From: an uncultured bacterium
Lineage (GTDB): Bacteria > Patescibacteriota > Minisyncoccia > Phycocordibacterales > UBA9973
DNA: 5,913 bases
Assembly (NCBI GenBank): GCA_903891365.1
Contig: CAITEG010000016.1
Span: 1-5,913, forward strand
Direction of reading: 5' to 3'
Position numbers and translations under genes: made by a program. The notes below the pieces were generated by a model that was not told the origin of the DNA, did no database searches, and was given only the letters and a program-made list of their open reading frames with translations. Below, one piece after another: positions 5,790 to 5,913 of the stretch. The first letter of the stretch is position 1, and every line of letters begins with the position of its first letter.

Positions 5790-5831
5790 GATTCTGCGGA
5801 ATCACGTCGCGTAAGTCCTTTTGGCGCGACG
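5790..5831 (-). other. Two tandem hairpins just upstream of hpf
   Basis: On the - strand, reading toward hpf, the first hairpin has a 7-bp stem CGTCGCG/CGCGACG (5831-5825 and 5811-5805) with a 13-base loop. The second is a perfect 5-bp stem, GATTC-CGCA-GAATC (5803-5790), which ends only four bases before the hpf ATG. Neither is followed by a T tract, so an intrinsic terminator is unlikely. They may be a structured hpf leader, a protein-binding site or part of an extragenic repeat. Confidence 0.4.
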
Positions 5832-5913
5832 CTATTTTGAATTACTTACTGCTCCACTACTAAACCCGCTACTGAATAAAAATCTTGCGACCCTCCCCTC
5901 TCCTATAAAGCCC
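5832..5913 (-). other. Open frame of 26 codons running off the window edge, doubtful
   Basis: On the - strand one frame is open from the window edge (first full codon 5912-5910) to TAG at 5834-5832. It encodes 26 residues ending SSGAVSNSK, and the stop is 46 bases upstream of the hpf start. If real it is the C-terminus of a gene transcribed toward hpf. I do not recognise the sequence. Its purine-rich start and Gly/Ser/Arg/Phe composition are equally consistent with non-coding DNA. The other two - strand frames close within this stretch. Confidence 0.2.

Noticed and set aside
5891..5903. Purine-rich - strand tract GGAGAGGGGAGGG, Shine-Dalgarno-like or possible G-quadruplex
   Set aside because: No ATG, GTG or TTG follows at a useful spacing with an open frame, and the G tracts allow at most a weak two-layer quadruplex.
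1..5913. Alternative genetic code with UGA read as an amino acid, as in some CPR groups
   Set aside because: Although none of the eight stop codons is TGA, every gene reads full length without any in-frame TGA and Trp is encoded by TGG. Eight genes are too few to treat TGA absence as a signal.
5786..5913. tRNA or other known RNA gene upstream of hpf
   Set aside because: I found no T-loop consensus, acceptor stem or CCA end on either strand, only two short hairpins.

Overview
The window looks like a piece of a Patescibacteria (CPR) genome, most likely a Parcubacteria-like lineage. This rests on AT-rich DNA, a four-repeat ribosomal protein S1 whose first repeat resembles CPR versions, a very compact layout, and the near absence of Shine-Dalgarno sequences. 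It is an inference from protein recognition, since no database search was possible. All full-length genes read with the standard code.

Layout, left to right. (1) The 3' part, possibly all, of rpsA (ribosomal protein S1) on the + strand, ending at a strong bidirectional terminator. (2) On the - strand, converging on that terminator, a 56-residue unknown gene with its own near-consensus promoter, and upstream of it pth (peptidyl-tRNA hydrolase). (3) A divergent intergenic region of about 204 bases holding promoter candidates for pth and lepB, separated by a GC-rich hairpin-forming element. (4) A tight + strand operon, lepB-hisS-def-fmt, with only 4, 4 and 6 bases between genes. (5) hpf (ribosome hibernation factor) on the - strand. 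It converges on fmt so closely that the two reading frames overlap by 16 bases at their 3' ends. (6) A 128-base tail upstream of hpf with two small hairpins and an unidentified open frame running off the window.

The genes form a housekeeping cluster around protein synthesis and maturation. S1 binds mRNA on the ribosome, HisRS charges tRNA-His, and Fmt formylates initiator Met-tRNA. Def removes the formyl group from new proteins, signal peptidase I cuts exported ones, Pth recycles peptidyl-tRNA from stalled synthesis, and HPF silences idle ribosomes.

I see no mobile element, CRISPR array, defence system or clearly new pathway. The most interesting signals are in the gene boundaries. The fmt/hpf pair appears to place each gene's terminator inside the other gene's coding sequence. 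The pth and lepB promoters have extended -10 boxes so close to the ATG that the mRNAs should be leaderless or nearly so. No gene has a Shine-Dalgarno sequence. Two structured intergenic elements may belong to a genome-wide repeat family.
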